Shown: positions 8,657 to 18,295 of the stretch, one piece after another
Position numbering within the stretch: position 1 is the first letter of the stretch
How the letters are laid out: the number at the start of each line of letters is the position of its first letter
Source of the DNA: Banduia mediterranea
GTDB lineage: Bacteria; Pseudomonadota; Gammaproteobacteria; Nevskiales; Nevskiaceae
Assembly: GCF_031846245.1 (NCBI RefSeq)
Contig: NZ_JAVRIC010000013.1
Coordinates: 1 to 64,000, forward strand
Length of the DNA stretch: 64,000 bases
Direction of reading: 5' to 3'
Made by a program: the position numbers and the translations under genes
Notes under the pieces: generated by a model
The model's input: only the letters and a program-made list of their open reading frames with translations
The model's database searches: none
What the model was told of the DNA's origin: nothing

Positions 8657-11600
8657 ATGAACCTGGCGCGCAGGCTGATCGAACAGCCGCTTTACGGCTG
8701 GCTGCTGGTGCTGCTGTGTGGTATCGGCGGTGCGATGGCCTATTTCGAGATCGGGCGTCTGGAGGATCCTTCGTTCACGATCAAGGTGGCCATCGTCACT
8801 ACGGTCTACCCCGGTGCCTCGGCGCTGGAGGTGGAGCGCGAGGTCACCGAGAAAGTGGAAAGTGCGATCCAGCGCATGGAGCAGATCGACCACCTGGAGT
8901 CCCGCTCGCTGCCCGGTTATTCCGAAGTGCACGTGGAAATCCTGTCGAGTGTGGATGGCAGCGAGCTGCCTGCGGTGTGGACCGAGCTGCGCGACAAGCT
9001 CAAGCCCGCGGAAGATGCGCTGCCGCCGAATGCCGGGCCGATTCGCGTCAACGATGATTTCGGCGATGTCTACGGTCTGTACTGGGCGGTGACCGGCCAA
9101 GGCTATACGCCGGCCGAACTCTATGACTACCTCAAGGACCTGCGGCGCGATGTTCTGGCCGTGAGCGGCGTCGCCAACGTTGAGATCCAGGGCAATCAGC
9201 AGGAAGAGGTCGTCGTGGTCATCGATCAGGCGGTGCTGGTGGCCAACAATCTGCGGGCCTCGGAAATCTACGATGCCTTGTCCGTGCACAACGCGGTGCA
9301 GCCGGCCGGCGCGGAACGCAGTCAGGATTTGCGCATCCGCGTGACTGCGGACAAGGGCTACAGCTCCGTGGAGGCGGTGGCGGCGGTGCCGATCGGTCGC
9401 GGCGACAGTCCGCTGACCCTGGGCGACATCGCCACCGTCCGGCGTGGCTACGCCGAGCAGCCGTCCAAGCTGATCCGCTACAACGGCGAGCCGGCGCTGA
9501 GCTTCGGCGTGGCCGGCCTGTCCAGCGAGAACATCGTCGAAATCGGCGAACGTGTCGAGCAGCGGCTACGCCAGCTGGAACCGGAGCGCCCACGCGGTAT
9601 CGAGCTGCATCCGCTGTATCAGCAGCATCACATCGTCGACGAGGCGGTGTCCGGCTTCGTCGTCAACGTGGTGTCGTCGATCGCGATCGTACTGGTGGTG
9701 CTGTGCCTGAGTCTGGGCTGGCGGACCGGTGCGGTGCTGGGCATCGTGCTGGCGCTGACGGTGTCCGGCACGGTGGCATTGATGTGGATGTTCGGATTGA
9801 CGCTGCAGCGCATCTCCCTGGGTGCGCTGATCATCGTCATGGGCATGCTCGCCGACAATGCCATCGTCATCGGCGAAGGCATGCAACTGAGGGTCGAGCA
9901 GGGCATGACGCCGACGCGCGCAGCCGGCCAGATTCTCGACCAGACCAAGTGGGCGCTGCTCGGGGCCACGGTGGTCGGCATTCTCGCGTTTTCGGGAATC
10001 GGTCTATCGCCGGATTCGGTCGGGGAGTTCTGTTTCTCGCTGTTCGCGGTGGCTGCGATCTCCTTGCTGCTGAGCTGGCTGCTGGCGGTGGCGCTGACGC
10101 CGCTGTTCGGCAGCTATCTGTTCAAGCGCTACGAGGAAAACGACCGCGACCCGTACGGCAAGCGTCTGTACCAGCGTTATCGCAAGGGGCTGGATCTGGC
10201 CCTGCGACATCGCCCGCTCGGTGTCGTGATCATGGTGGGTCTGACCGTGGCCTGCGCAGTGGGCTTCCGCTACGTCAGCCAGAGCTTCTTTCCGCCTTCG
10301 TCCACCCCTCTGTTCTACCTGGATCTGCATTTTCCGCAGGGCACTGACATCCACGCCACCAGCGAGCACGCCGCCGAGGCCGAGCGCTGGTTGCTCGATC
10401 AGGACTATGTCAGCGAAGTCGCCACCTATGTCGGCGGTGGCGCCAGTCGCTTCATGCTGGTCTACGATCCGCAGCAGCCGGATCCGGCGTACGTACAGTT
10501 CATCATTCGCGTCAAGGACATCGAGCAGATCGATCCTCAGCGGCCGCGGCTGGAGGCGGCGATGGTCGAGCGCTTTCCACAGGCGGACGTGCAGGTAATC
10601 CGCCCCAACTTCGGTCCGGGCGGCGGCTCGGACATCGAATACCGCATCAGCGGGCGCGATCCGGGAACACTGCGTAGCCTGTCGCAACAAGTGCGGGAGC
10701 TGTATTCCTCCAATACTTCGCTGACCGCAATCGACGACGACTGGGGCCAGCCGGTGACCAGCGTTCGCGCCGTGGTCAATGACAGCCGCGCGCGTGCCGC
10801 CGGCGTGACCCGACCGCAGGTCGCTCAGCTGCTGGCCTACGCCGGCGACGGCGTGGAGGCCGGCGTCTATCGCGAGGACGACGAGCTGCTGCCGATCATG
10901 GTGCGGTCCGCGTCTCCGCAGCGCGGTGTCGAACCGCTCCGGCAATTGCAGGTCTACAGCCGCACGCACCAGCAATACATTCCCTTGGGCGAAGTCGTTG
11001 ACCGCTTCGAAGTGGTGACCGAGCCGGAGAAGATCTACCGACGCAACCGGCTGCGTACCGTCACCGTGTCCGCCGACGCAGTGGTTGGCGCCAATGCCAT
11101 GGACGTTTTCCAGAACCTTCGACCCAGGGTCGAAGCCTTGCAGCTGCCGTACGGCTACAGGGGTGAATGGGGCGGCCAGTATGAAGACTCCACCGACGCG
11201 CAGAGCAGCCTCGGCAAGCAGATGCCGCTCAGCTTTCTGGCGATGATCCTGATCGTGCTGCTGATGTTCGGGCGCACCAAGCCCGGCCTGGTGGTGTTGC
11301 TGGTGGTGCCGATGTCGATCTGCGGGGTCACCCTGTCCTTGCTGATTTTTGGCGGTTCCTTCGGTTTCATGGCCCTGCTCGGCTTTCTCAGCCTGTTCGG
11401 AATGCTGATCAAGAACGCCATCGTCCTCGTCGAGGAAATCGAACTGCAGATCGAAAACGGTACGCCGCGCTACACCGCCCTCGTCAATGGTGCGCAGTCG
11501 CGTCTGCGGCCGGTGGCGCTGGCGTCGGGTACCACCATTCTCGGAATGATTCCCCTGTTGTGGGATCCGTTCTTCAAGGACATGGCGATCACCATCATGG

Positions 11601-11689
11601 GGGGCCTGGCATTCGCCACCCTGCTGACGATGATCGCCGTGCCCTTGCTGTACGCCCTGTTCTATCGCGTGAGCGCCGAGGAATGCTGA
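8657..11689 (+). CDS. RND efflux permease
   Basis: A 1010-residue proton-driven inner-membrane transporter of the HAE/AcrB superfamily. It has the N-terminal transmembrane helix (YGWLLVLLCGIGGAMAYF), a first periplasmic loop containing TTVYPGASALEVEREVTEKVESAI, TM2-6 from about residue 335, a second loop, and TM8-12 from about 855. TM4 carries GMLADNAIVIGEG, so the AcrB Asp407 position is Asp and the Asp408 position is Asn. TM10 keeps the conserved lysine in GMLIKNAIVLVEE. Substrates cannot be predicted. The gene sits between its adaptor and outer-membrane factor, and its TGA overlaps the next start codon. Confidence 0.92.
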   Translation: MNLARRLIEQPLYGWLLVLLCGIGGAMAYFEIGRLEDPSFTIKVAIVTTVYPGASALEVEREVTEKVESAIQRMEQIDHLESRSLPGYSEVHVEILSSVDGSELPAVWTELRDKLKPAEDALPPNAGPIRVNDDFGDVYGLYWAVTGQGYTPAELYDYLKDLRRDVLAVSGVANVEIQGNQQEEVVVVIDQAVLVANNLRASEIYDALSVHNAVQPAGAERSQDLRIRVTADKGYSSVEAVAAVPIGRGDSPLTLGDIATVRRGYAEQPSKLIRYNGEPALSFGVAGLSSENIVEIGERVEQRLRQLEPERPRGIELHPLYQQHHIVDEAVSGFVVNVVSSIAIVLVVLCLSLGWRTGAVLGIVLALTVSGTVALMWMFGLTLQRISLGALIIVMGMLADNAIVIGEGMQLRVEQGMTPTRAAGQILDQTKWALLGATVVGILAFSGIGLSPDSVGEFCFSLFAVAAISLLLSWLLAVALTPLFGSYLFKRYEENDRDPYGKRLYQRYRKGLDLALRHRPLGVVIMVGLTVACAVGFRYVSQSFFPPSSTPLFYLDLHFPQGTDIHATSEHAAEAERWLLDQDYVSEVATYVGGGASRFMLVYDPQQPDPAYVQFIIRVKDIEQIDPQRPRLEAAMVERFPQADVQVIRPNFGPGGGSDIEYRISGRDPGTLRSLSQQVRELYSSNTSLTAIDDDWGQPVTSVRAVVNDSRARAAGVTRPQVAQLLAYAGDGVEAGVYREDDELLPIMVRSASPQRGVEPLRQLQVYSRTHQQYIPLGEVVDRFEVVTEPEKIYRRNRLRTVTVSADAVVGANAMDVFQNLRPRVEALQLPYGYRGEWGGQYEDSTDAQSSLGKQMPLSFLAMILIVLLMFGRTKPGLVVLLVVPMSICGVTLSLLIFGGSFGFMALLGFLSLFGMLIKNAIVLVEEIELQIENGTPRYTALVNGAQSRLRPVALASGTTILGMIPLLWDPFFKDMAITIMGGLAFATLLTMIAVPLLYALFYRVSAEEC

Positions 11690-13149
11690 GTCGTCCGCAG
11701 GCATGGCCCCTGGGCGCCGGTTTGGCGGTGTCGCTGTGTCTGAACGCCTGCGTGGCGCCGTTGGAACTCGATCGCAGTCTGGCGATGCCGATCCAGTACG
11801 ATGAGGCGGCGTCCGATACCACCGATTCGCCCGAGTTGCGGCACTGGTGGCGCCGTTTCGATGATCCGCTGCTGGCGCGGTTGGTGGAACGCGCCGTGGC
11901 GCACAACTACGACGTGCGAATCGCCCTGGCGTCGGTGCAGTCCGCGCGGGCACAGGCGCTGCGCGCACACTCGGCGCTGCTGCCGCAGTTTGGCGCCGCG
12001 GCCTCTGCCGACCGTTATGGGATCGACCCGGACAACCAACAACTGGCGGAACAGGGCTACGACGAGTTCCGCGTCGACCAGTGGCAGCTTGCACTGCAGA
12101 CCTCGTGGGAAGTGGATCTGTTCGGCTCCAGCCGCCTGCGGCTGCAGGCCGCGCAACAGCAACAGCTTGCCAGCCTGGCCGAGGTGCACGCCACCCGCCT
12201 GTCGATCGCCGCCAGCGTTGCCCAGACCTATTTCGAGCTGCGCGCGACCGATCTGCGCATGGGCAATCTGCGGCAGGGGCGCGACATTGCCCGCCAGTTC
12301 GCCGACATCGCCGCGCGCTTGTTCAAAAGCGGGGACGTGGGTCGCGAGGACCTGATCTCGGCGCAGGCGGAACTCGACAACACCGATGCACAGCTCGCGG
12401 AGCTGCAGCACAACCGTACGCGCCTGCGTCTGAGCCTGGAGCGACTCTGCGGCGAGCTGCCCGGCTCACTGGAGGACGAACTGCCGGTCATCGCATCGCT
12501 GCCGCAGCTGCCGCCGGCCGTGGCGCCAGGGCAACCTGTGGACCTGCTGATGCGGCGTCCGGACCTGATGGCCTTGCAGGCGCAGGTGCGGGCGGCCACC
12601 GCGCAAAGCAGCGCGTCGCGTCGCGAGCTCTGGCCCAGCCTCAACATCAGCGGTGTGCTGGCGCGCAGCAGGCTGTACCTGGACGGCGACAATCTCGGTC
12701 TGACCGACATGGCGCAGCTTTCGGCTTCGATGAGCCTGCCGCTGATCGACTTCGGCGCTCGCCGTGCCGCGATCGAGCTGGCCGACAGCGACGCGCGGCA
12801 GTCCATGCTCCGCTTCGAAAGCCGTGTCCTCCAGGCGATGCAGGAAGTGGAGGAAGCGCTGTCCGCGCAGCATAGCGGTGCGCTGCGGGTTGCAAGCCTG
12901 CAAGCTGCGGTGGACCGCCGTAGCGAGGTCCTGGAGATCGCCCTGCGCCGCTACGAAATCGGCGATGGCGCACGCCCGGACGTGTTGCAGGCGCGGCGTG
13001 ATCTGCTCGACAGTCGCGATGCGCTGCTCGGCGCGCGCCTGTCGCTGCTCGAAGTGCAGCTGCAGCTCTACCGGGCGCTGGGCGGCGGCTGGGAACCGCT
13101 GATGACGCAGGTCCCGCCGCCCGCCGACGAGGACGAGAATACCGGCTGA
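11683..13149 (+). CDS. RND efflux outer-membrane factor lipoprotein (NodT/OprM family)
   Basis: A TolC-like exit duct of 488 residues. The signal peptide LGAGLAVSLCLNAC ends in a lipobox (LNAC). Two homologous OEP repeats follow: the first contains HNYDVRIALASVQSARAQALRAHSALLPQF and WEVDLFGSSRLRLQAAQ, and the second contains RRPDLMALQAQVRAATAQSSASRRELWPSLNISG and LIDFGARRAAIELADS. The typical linker RLRLSLERLCGELPG lies between them. The ATG at 11683 is inside the permease gene (7-bp overlap), and longer in-frame starts fall in the permease coding region, so this start is preferred. It completes the tripartite pump encoded from 7564. Confidence 0.92.
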   Translation: MLSRPQAWPLGAGLAVSLCLNACVAPLELDRSLAMPIQYDEAASDTTDSPELRHWWRRFDDPLLARLVERAVAHNYDVRIALASVQSARAQALRAHSALLPQFGAAASADRYGIDPDNQQLAEQGYDEFRVDQWQLALQTSWEVDLFGSSRLRLQAAQQQQLASLAEVHATRLSIAASVAQTYFELRATDLRMGNLRQGRDIARQFADIAARLFKSGDVGREDLISAQAELDNTDAQLAELQHNRTRLRLSLERLCGELPGSLEDELPVIASLPQLPPAVAPGQPVDLLMRRPDLMALQAQVRAATAQSSASRRELWPSLNISGVLARSRLYLDGDNLGLTDMAQLSASMSLPLIDFGARRAAIELADSDARQSMLRFESRVLQAMQEVEEALSAQHSGALRVASLQAAVDRRSEVLEIALRRYEIGDGARPDVLQARRDLLDSRDALLGARLSLLEVQLQLYRALGGGWEPLMTQVPPPADEDENTG

Positions 13150-13205
13150 AGCCCGAAGCCCGCCCGGACGACGGACTTGCCGGCGCCGCCGGGGCTGAGC
13201 AAGGT

Positions 13206-13235
13206 CCGCAACCAATCATTGGCGATTGCTTGCGG
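13206..13235. terminator. hairpin between convergent genes
   Basis: CCGCAA and TTGCGG, then CAATC and GATTG, pair around a 6-base loop, with a single C-C mismatch. It lies between the outer-membrane factor and the convergent ABM-like gene. There is no T run, so intrinsic termination is uncertain. Confidence 0.35.
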
Positions 13236-13243
13236 ATGCTGCA

Positions 13244-13567
13244 TTAGCCGTCCCGCTGCAACAGGTCGTCCGTCACCTCCATCGCTGCGATCAGTTCGCC
13301 GGGTTTCGATTCCGGCACCAGCGCGTTGATGAACATGGCGCGGGCTTCCGGGTCGTCGTACACCATCTTGGCGTCGAAGGCTTTCTGCCAGCTGGCCTTG
13401 TCCGGCCACTCGGCGTAGCCGAGGAAACGGCCCTGCTCGTCACGGTGGAGTCGGGATCCGAACGACCCGTAGATTCGTGTGATGGCGCGGGTGCCGCGCC
13501 GCCAGGCTTCGCGAAACTGTTCCTCCTGGCCCGGCTTGACGGTCCAGCGGTAGACGGCAACGTACAT
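13244..13567 (-). CDS. ABM-fold/DUF-type small monooxygenase-like protein
   Basis: A 107-residue protein opening MYVAVYRWTVKPGQEEQFREAWRRGT, the usual first strand and helix of a dimeric ABM barrel. It continues GSFGSRLHRDEQGRFLGYAEWPDKASWQKAF, which supplies the central strands. The AEWPD segment and the Trp in the second helix recall the family of putative quinol monooxygenases. No reaction can be assigned. It stands alone, convergent with the RND operon and codirectional with ahpF about 150 bp away, whose terminator separates them. Confidence 0.65.
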   Translation of the reverse strand: MYVAVYRWTVKPGQEEQFREAWRRGTRAITRIYGSFGSRLHRDEQGRFLGYAEWPDKASWQKAFDAKMVYDDPEARAMFINALVPESKPGELIAAMEVTDDLLQRDG

Positions 13568-13663
13568 GCAAACTCCGGAATCGGATGAACTCCGTCGATT
13601 CTATCGGGCCGTGTTTCAGCCCAGGCTGAACGGTCGCGGCGCGCCGGTTGGCTGATCGGTCAC

Positions 13664-13692
13664 AAAAAAAACCGCCCCGTGCATCGGGGTGG
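13664..13692 (-). terminator. Rho-independent terminator of ahpF
   Basis: On the minus strand CCACCCCG and CGGGGCGG form an 8-position stem with one mismatch and a 5-base loop, followed directly by eight T. It lies 27 bp after the ahpF stop codon. Confidence 0.85.
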
Positions 13693-13718
13693 CTTGATTC
13701 GCCGGCGGCGACCGTGCT

Positions 13719-15296
13719 TCAGGCCGCCTTGCGTTCGGTCTCCGGTGCCGACTGGCGGATCAGGTAGTCGAAGGCGCTCAATGCCGCCTTGGAGCCTTCG
13801 CCCATCGAAATCACGATCTGCTTGTACGGCACGGTGGTGGCGTCGCCGGCCGCGAACACGCCGGGCACCGAGGTGGCGCCGCGGGCGTCGACTTCGATCT
13901 CGCCGCGCGGCGACAGCGCCACCGTGCGCTTGAGCCATTCGCTGTTGGGCAGCAGGCCGATCTGCACGAACACGCCTTCCAGCTCGATAGGATGCAGCTC
14001 GTTGCTTTCACGATCCTTGTAGGTCAGGCCGTTCACCTTCTGGCCATCGCCATGGACTTCCGTGGTCTGCGCCGAGGTGATGACATCCACGTTCGGCAGG
14101 CTCCTGAGCTTGGACTGCAACACCGCGTCCGCGCGCAGCTTGCTGTCGAATTCGATCAGCGTCACGTGCTTGACGATGCCGGCGAGGTCGATGGCCGCCT
14201 CCACGCCGGAGTTGCCGCCACCGATCACCGCCACGCGTTTGCCCTTGAACAGCGGGCCGTCGCAGTGCGGGCAATAGGCCACACCCTTGTTGCGGTACTC
14301 GTCCTCGCCCGGCACGTTCATCTGCCGCCAACGTGCGCCGGTGGCCAGAATCACGGTTTTCGACTTGAGGCGCGCACCGCTGGCGAGTTCCACCTCAATC
14401 AAGCCCTCGCCCGGGATCAGCTTCTCGGCGCGTTGCAGGTTCATGATGTCCACGTCGTATTCGGCAACGTGCTGTTCCAGCGCCGCGACCAGCTTCGGGC
14501 CTTCGGTTTCCTTCACCGAAATGAAGTTCTCGATGCCCATGGTGTCCAGCACCTGACCGCCGAAACGCTCGGTCGCCACACCGGTGCGGATGCCCTTGCG
14601 CGCGGCGTAGATCGCCGCGGCCGCGCCGGCCGGCCCGCCGCCGACGACCAGCACATCGAACGCCTCCTTGGCCTTGATCTTCTCGGCCTCGCGGGCCGAA
14701 GCGCCGGTATCGATCTTGGCGACGATCTGCTCCAGGCTCATGCGGCCCTGGTCGAAGGGTTCGCCGTTGAGGAACACCGTCGGCACTGCCATCACCTGGC
14801 GCTGCTCGACTTCGTCCTGGAACAGTGCGCCGTCGATGGCCACGTGCGAAACCCTGGGGTTGAGCACCGCCATCAGGTTCAGCGCCTGCACCACGTCCGG
14901 GCAGTTCTGGCAGGACAGCGAGAAATAGGTCTCGAAGCGATAGTCGCCGTCGAGACCCTTGATCTGCTCGATCAGCTCCGCCGAGGTCTTGGACGGGTGG
15001 CCGCCGACCTGCAGCAGCGCGAGCACCAGCGAGGTGAACTCGTGGCCCATGGGGATGCCGGCGAAACGCAGCCTGATGGCTTCGCCCGGCGTGCCCAAGG
15101 TGAACGACGGCTTGCGCTCCTCGTCACCGTGCTTGGCCAGCACGGTGATCTTGTCCGACAGCGCGACCAGATCGTCCAACAGGGCGAGCATCTCCTGGGA
15201 CTTCTCACCCTCGTCGACGCTGGCCACGATTTCGATCGGCCGCGTGAGCTTTTCAAGATAGGCCTTCAACTGGGTCTTGAGATTGGCGTCCAACAT
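13719..15296 (-). CDS. ahpF: alkyl hydroperoxide reductase subunit F
   Basis: AhpF is the NAD(P)H-dependent flavoprotein that reduces the peroxiredoxin AhpC. The 525-residue product has the AhpF-specific N-terminal tandem thioredoxin-fold domain, with the shuttle disulfide [11 protein letters not shown] near residues 122-132. Next is the FAD-binding [10 protein letters not shown], the redox-active [11 protein letters not shown] near 340, the NAD-binding [10 protein letters not shown], and the C-terminal FAD motif [18 protein letters not shown] 15296 is preceded by AAGGAG at a 7-bp gap; an upstream in-frame ATG adds nine unconserved residues. It follows ahpC on the same strand, with a strong hairpin between them. 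Confidence 0.96.
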   Translation of the reverse strand: MLDANLKTQLKAYLEKLTRPIEIVASVDEGEKSQEMLALLDDLVALSDKITVLAKHGDEERKPSFTLGTPGEAIRLRFAGIPMGHEFTSLVLALLQVGGHPSKTSAELIEQIKGLDGDYRFETYFSLSCQNCPDVVQALNLMAVLNPRVSHVAIDGALFQDEVEQRQVMAVPTVFLNGEPFDQGRMSLEQIVAKIDTGASAREAEKIKAKEAFDVLVVGGGPAGAAAAIYAARKGIRTGVATERFGGQVLDTMGIENFISVKETEGPKLVAALEQHVAEYDVDIMNLQRAEKLIPGEGLIEVELASGARLKSKTVILATGARWRQMNVPGEDEYRNKGVAYCPHCDGPLFKGKRVAVIGGGNSGVEAAIDLAGIVKHVTLIEFDSKLRADAVLQSKLRSLPNVDVITSAQTTEVHGDGQKVNGLTYKDRESNELHPIELEGVFVQIGLLPNSEWLKRTVALSPRGEIEVDARGATSVPGVFAAGDATTVPYKQIVISMGEGSKAALSAFDYLIRQSAPETERKAA

Positions 15297-15352
15297 GGAG
15301 TGCTCCTTGATGCCTCGCCGCAATCAATGGCGAGGTCATTGAAATTTGAGGT

Positions 15353-15379
15353 CCGGGAACCGGCAAGACCGGTTCCCGG
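15353..15379 (-). promoter_or_regulatory. intercistronic stem-loop between ahpC and ahpF
   Basis: A perfect 11-bp stem (ccgggaaccgg / ccggttcccgg) with a 5-base loop starts 9 bp after the ahpC stop. No T run follows, so it could be a partial terminator, an mRNA 3'-end stabiliser or a processing site that favours ahpC over ahpF. The function is inferred. Confidence 0.6.
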
Positions 15380-15388
15380 GGTACTGCC

Positions 15389-15952
15389 TTAGATCTTGCC
15401 GACGAGGTCCAGCGAGGGGCTCAGGGTCTTCTCGCCTTCCTTCCACTTGGCGGGGCAGACTTCGCCCGGATGCGCGGCCACGTACTGCGCGGCGCGGACC
15501 TTGCGCAGCAGTTCCAGCGCGTCACGGCCGATTCCGTTGTCATGGATCTCACACAGCTTGATCTCGCCTTCCGGGTTGATCACGAAGGTGCCGCGCAGGG
15601 CGATGCCTTCTTCCTCGATCATGACCTCGAAGTTGCGGGCCAGCTTGCCGGTCGGATCGCCGATCAGCGGGTAGTTGACCTTGCCGATCGCCTCGGAGGT
15701 GTCATGCCAGGCCTTGTGCGCGAAATGCGTGTCGCAGGAGGCGCCGTAGACTTCCACGCCGATCTTCTGGAACTCGGCGTAGTTTTCGGCCAGATCCTCG
15801 AGCTCGGTCGGGCAGACAAAGGTGAAGTCGGCCGGATAGAACACCAGCACGGACCACTTGCCCTTGAAGGTGGCGTCGGAAACTTCGATGAACTCGCCAT
15901 TGTGGAAAGCATTGGCCTTGAACGGCAGAACGGTCGTATTGATCAGGGACAT
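15389..15952 (-). CDS. ahpC: alkyl hydroperoxide reductase peroxiredoxin subunit C
   Basis: AhpC is the 2-Cys peroxiredoxin that reduces H2O2 and organic peroxides. The 187-residue protein has the peroxidatic cysteine in [16 protein letters not shown] (about Cys47), the arginine-containing catalytic environment further on, and the resolving cysteine in [10 protein letters not shown] (about Cys166). The opening [16 protein letters not shown] is typical of AhpC. ATG 15952 has GGAG 7 bp upstream, while the GTG immediately before it is ignored. It is first in the ahpC-ahpF unit, and the AT-rich region upstream is the likely peroxide-responsive promoter. Confidence 0.96.
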   Translation of the reverse strand: MSLINTTVLPFKANAFHNGEFIEVSDATFKGKWSVLVFYPADFTFVCPTELEDLAENYAEFQKIGVEVYGASCDTHFAHKAWHDTSEAIGKVNYPLIGDPTGKLARNFEVMIEEEGIALRGTFVINPEGEIKLCEIHDNGIGRDALELLRKVRAAQYVAAHPGEVCPAKWKEGEKTLSPSLDLVGKI

Positions 15953-16042
15953 CACTAGACTCCGTGGTTGGGACTACAGTTAGTGGGACGAAATTTACGC
16001 GCCAAACGCGCATTAATAAAATGAATTGTTCAAATTATTCAG

Positions 16043-16057
16043 ATAGCTAAATACAAT
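16043..16057. promoter_or_regulatory. possible OxyR half-site upstream of ahpC
   Basis: ATAGCTAAATACAAT resembles the OxyR element ATAG-N7-CTAT with two departures. It lies about 90 bp upstream of the ahpC start in an AT-rich stretch. A second half-site is not obvious. This is weak evidence, listed because ahpC is a classical OxyR target. Confidence 0.25.
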
Positions 16058-16150
16058 CGAACTTGCGATGACGGCGAATCGACCAAGACGGTTCGCGAGG
16101 GCAGACCTTAGTATCGCGAGATCGCCGTTTCAAACAGCAGGAGGGTGGCC

Positions 16151-16927
16151 ATGAATCCAGCAGACGGACTTTCCGAGACTTCGATGCGGCAGCAGGTTTC
16201 GGCACAGGAGTGGCAGGCGCGCGTGGATCTGGCCGCCTGCTATCGCCTGGTGGCGCATTTCGGCTGGAGCGATCTGGTGTTCACGCACATCACCGCGCGG
16301 GTGCCCGGCGCGCAGGGCCAGTTCCTGATCAATCCGTACGGAATGATGTTCGAGGAAATCACGGCATCGTCGTTGGTGAAGATCGATCAGTCCGGCAACA
16401 AGCTCGATGACACGCCGCACATGGTCAATCCGGCCGGCTTCCTGATCCATTCGGCGGTGCATTCGGTGCGTCACGACGCGCAGTGCGTACTGCACGCGCA
16501 CAGCCTCAATGGCGTGGCGGTTTCGGCGCAGAAGGGCGGTGTGCTGCCGCTGTCTCAGCAGTCGATGTTCGTGCTGTCGAGCCTGGCCTATCACGACTAC
16601 GAAGGGGTGGCGCTCAATGAAGGCGAGAAGGCCAGACTCGTCGCGGACCTGGGCGACAAGACCTTCTTCATGCTGCGCAATCATGGCCTGTTGACGGTGG
16701 GCCCGACGATCGCCGATGCCTTTTTGTCGATGTACCTGTTCGAGGCTGCCTGCACGATTCAGATTCGCGCGCAGTCGGGCGGCGGGCCTTTGGTTCCGGT
16801 GCCGGATGCGCTGGTGGCCACGGCCCAGCAGCAGGCCTCGACCGTCACAAAGTCGCTGGGTGCTCGCCTGGTGTGGCCCGGGCTGTTGCGAATGCTGGAT
16901 CGGCGGGACGCGTCGTACCGGGAGTGA
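16151..16927 (+). CDS. class II aldolase/adducin family protein
   Basis: A 258-residue protein of the class II aldolase/adducin fold. The sequence shows the ACYRLVAHFGWSDLVFTHITARVPG start, the LINPYGMMFEEITASSLVKID core, and the metal-ligand region HSVRHDAQCVLHAHSLNGVAVSAQ (HxH in LHAHS). It ends with the LRNHGLLTVGPTIADAFLSMYLFEAAC segment that supplies the third histidine. Family members cleave or epimerise phospho-sugars such as fuculose-1-P and ribulose-5-P; many environmental homologues annotated only as class II aldolase lack a proven substrate. AGGAGG lies 7 bp before ATG 16151, favouring it over the GTG two codons earlier. Confidence 0.85.
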   Translation: MNPADGLSETSMRQQVSAQEWQARVDLAACYRLVAHFGWSDLVFTHITARVPGAQGQFLINPYGMMFEEITASSLVKIDQSGNKLDDTPHMVNPAGFLIHSAVHSVRHDAQCVLHAHSLNGVAVSAQKGGVLPLSQQSMFVLSSLAYHDYEGVALNEGEKARLVADLGDKTFFMLRNHGLLTVGPTIADAFLSMYLFEAACTIQIRAQSGGGPLVPVPDALVATAQQQASTVTKSLGARLVWPGLLRMLDRRDASYRE

Positions 16928-16954
16928 GCGCGCGGGCACCGTGGTGGTTCGCCG

Positions 16955-18295
16955 TCAGTCGGTATCGCAGACGAACCATGGGCCGCTGATTTCATAGGTG
17001 GCGCCGAGCTGGCGCGTATCGTCCGGGCCGGAAGGGCCGCTGTAGCCGCTGATGTAGAGGCGTTGCCCGTCTGGACTGAACGAGGGGCCAGCCGGTTCGC
17101 CGTTGGCGATCAGCTGCAGCAAGGGCACCTGGCGGCCGTCCGGGGTGATCGCGACCACCTGGGCATCGTCGCCGTCTTCGCAGCAGATGATGTCGCCCTG
17201 CGGGGTCATGATCACGTTGTCGAGGGCGCTCAGGATATTGTCCTCGCTGGAATCGTCATCGTAGATCGCCTGCACCGTCGAGGCTTCGATGTCGTAGCGC
17301 CACAGGCGATTGTCGCCCTTGGTCGAAAACACGATGGAGCGGTCGGCGGGGTGAAACCAGATGCCTTCGCCACCATCGAAATGTTCGGCCCGAGGCACCT
17401 GGAAACGGGTGGCGAGCAGCACCGATTCATGGGGCTGAAGGTCGATCGGTTCCGGGTTCGGAACTTCCTGCCAGCTCACCGCGCGTGGCTCGAACAGATC
17501 GCCGGACTCCACCACGGCGATCTGCAGCTGCCCGCTGCTCAGGTCCGGCCGGGAGCCGGCCCGCGTATTGAAGTCCGGGATGAAGCGATAGAAGCCGCCG
17601 CCGTTGACGAAGGCATCGTTTCGTTGGTCCTCCGTCATATAGATATGCATTGGATCGGACTGCGTATCGACCGCGCAGGCCTCGTGCTGGAACTTGCCGA
17701 GCGCCGGCAGCTTCACGGCTTCGTCAGCGGTACCCAATGGAAAACACTCGTAGACATAACCGGAGTCGGTTTCCTCGCAGCTCAGCCAGGTACCCCAGGG
17801 GCTTGCGCCGCCGGCGCAGTTCTTGGTGCTGCCGACCAAGATCGGATAGGCATCCACCAGTTCGCCATCGGCATTGAAACGCAGCGCGCCCACGCCAGCG
17901 GCGTTGTTGATGTCGTTCTTCTCACTGTTGGAAACGTAGACCCAGCCGCCGTCAGGCGCCGCGAAGCAGGCGCCGCCATCGGGCTTTTCGTGCCAGATGA
18001 AATCCTGGCCGGCGATTGGCGGCACACCCTCGGCGGCCACGCGGCGCACCGTGAATCCCGGCGGTACGCGAACCCCGAATTCATCGGGTTCACCGAGCGG
18101 GCCAAGTCGGGCGATGTTGGAGCGCATGCCTGTCGTACAGACCGCCGGTTCCGGACCCGGCGGCACGCCTGTTTCCGGTTCGCTACCGGTCGATGATGAG
18201 TTGCCGCCGCTGCAGGCGAGCAGCCAGCCCGATTGCAGGTAGACGCCAGTGTGAGCCGCGGAGCGCAGGAATCGTCGACGGGAATAGTGGGCCAT
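16955..18295 (-). CDS. PhoX-family (DUF839) protein, Tat-exported
   Basis: A 446-residue protein beginning MAHYSRRRFLRSAAHTG, a twin-arginine signal (S-R-R-x-F-L). The body is PhoX/DUF839-like: GVRVPPGFTVRRVA near the start, WHEKPDGGACFAAPDGGWVYVSNSE, WGTWLSCEETDSG, KFQHEACAVD, and GGNGIWFHPADR-like GGEGIWFHPADRSIVFST. PhoX enzymes are Ca2+/Fe3+-dependent alkaline phosphatases. This one is shorter than classical PhoX (about 600-700 residues), so phosphatase activity is uncertain and it may be one of the uncharacterised beta-propeller relatives. It is convergent with the aldolase gene. Confidence 0.78.
   Translation of the reverse strand: MAHYSRRRFLRSAAHTGVYLQSGWLLACSGGNSSSTGSEPETGVPPGPEPAVCTTGMRSNIARLGPLGEPDEFGVRVPPGFTVRRVAAEGVPPIAGQDFIWHEKPDGGACFAAPDGGWVYVSNSEKNDINNAAGVGALRFNADGELVDAYPILVGSTKNCAGGASPWGTWLSCEETDSGYVYECFPLGTADEAVKLPALGKFQHEACAVDTQSDPMHIYMTEDQRNDAFVNGGGFYRFIPDFNTRAGSRPDLSSGQLQIAVVESGDLFEPRAVSWQEVPNPEPIDLQPHESVLLATRFQVPRAEHFDGGEGIWFHPADRSIVFSTKGDNRLWRYDIEASTVQAIYDDDSSEDNILSALDNVIMTPQGDIICCEDGDDAQVVAITPDGRQVPLLQLIANGEPAGPSFSPDGQRLYISGYSGPSGPDDTRQLGATYEISGPWFVCDTD

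Noticed and set aside
13992-15392. 466-codon plus-strand frame over ahpF
   Set aside because: Shadow of ahpF; composition is non-protein-like (His/Arg/Gln-rich).
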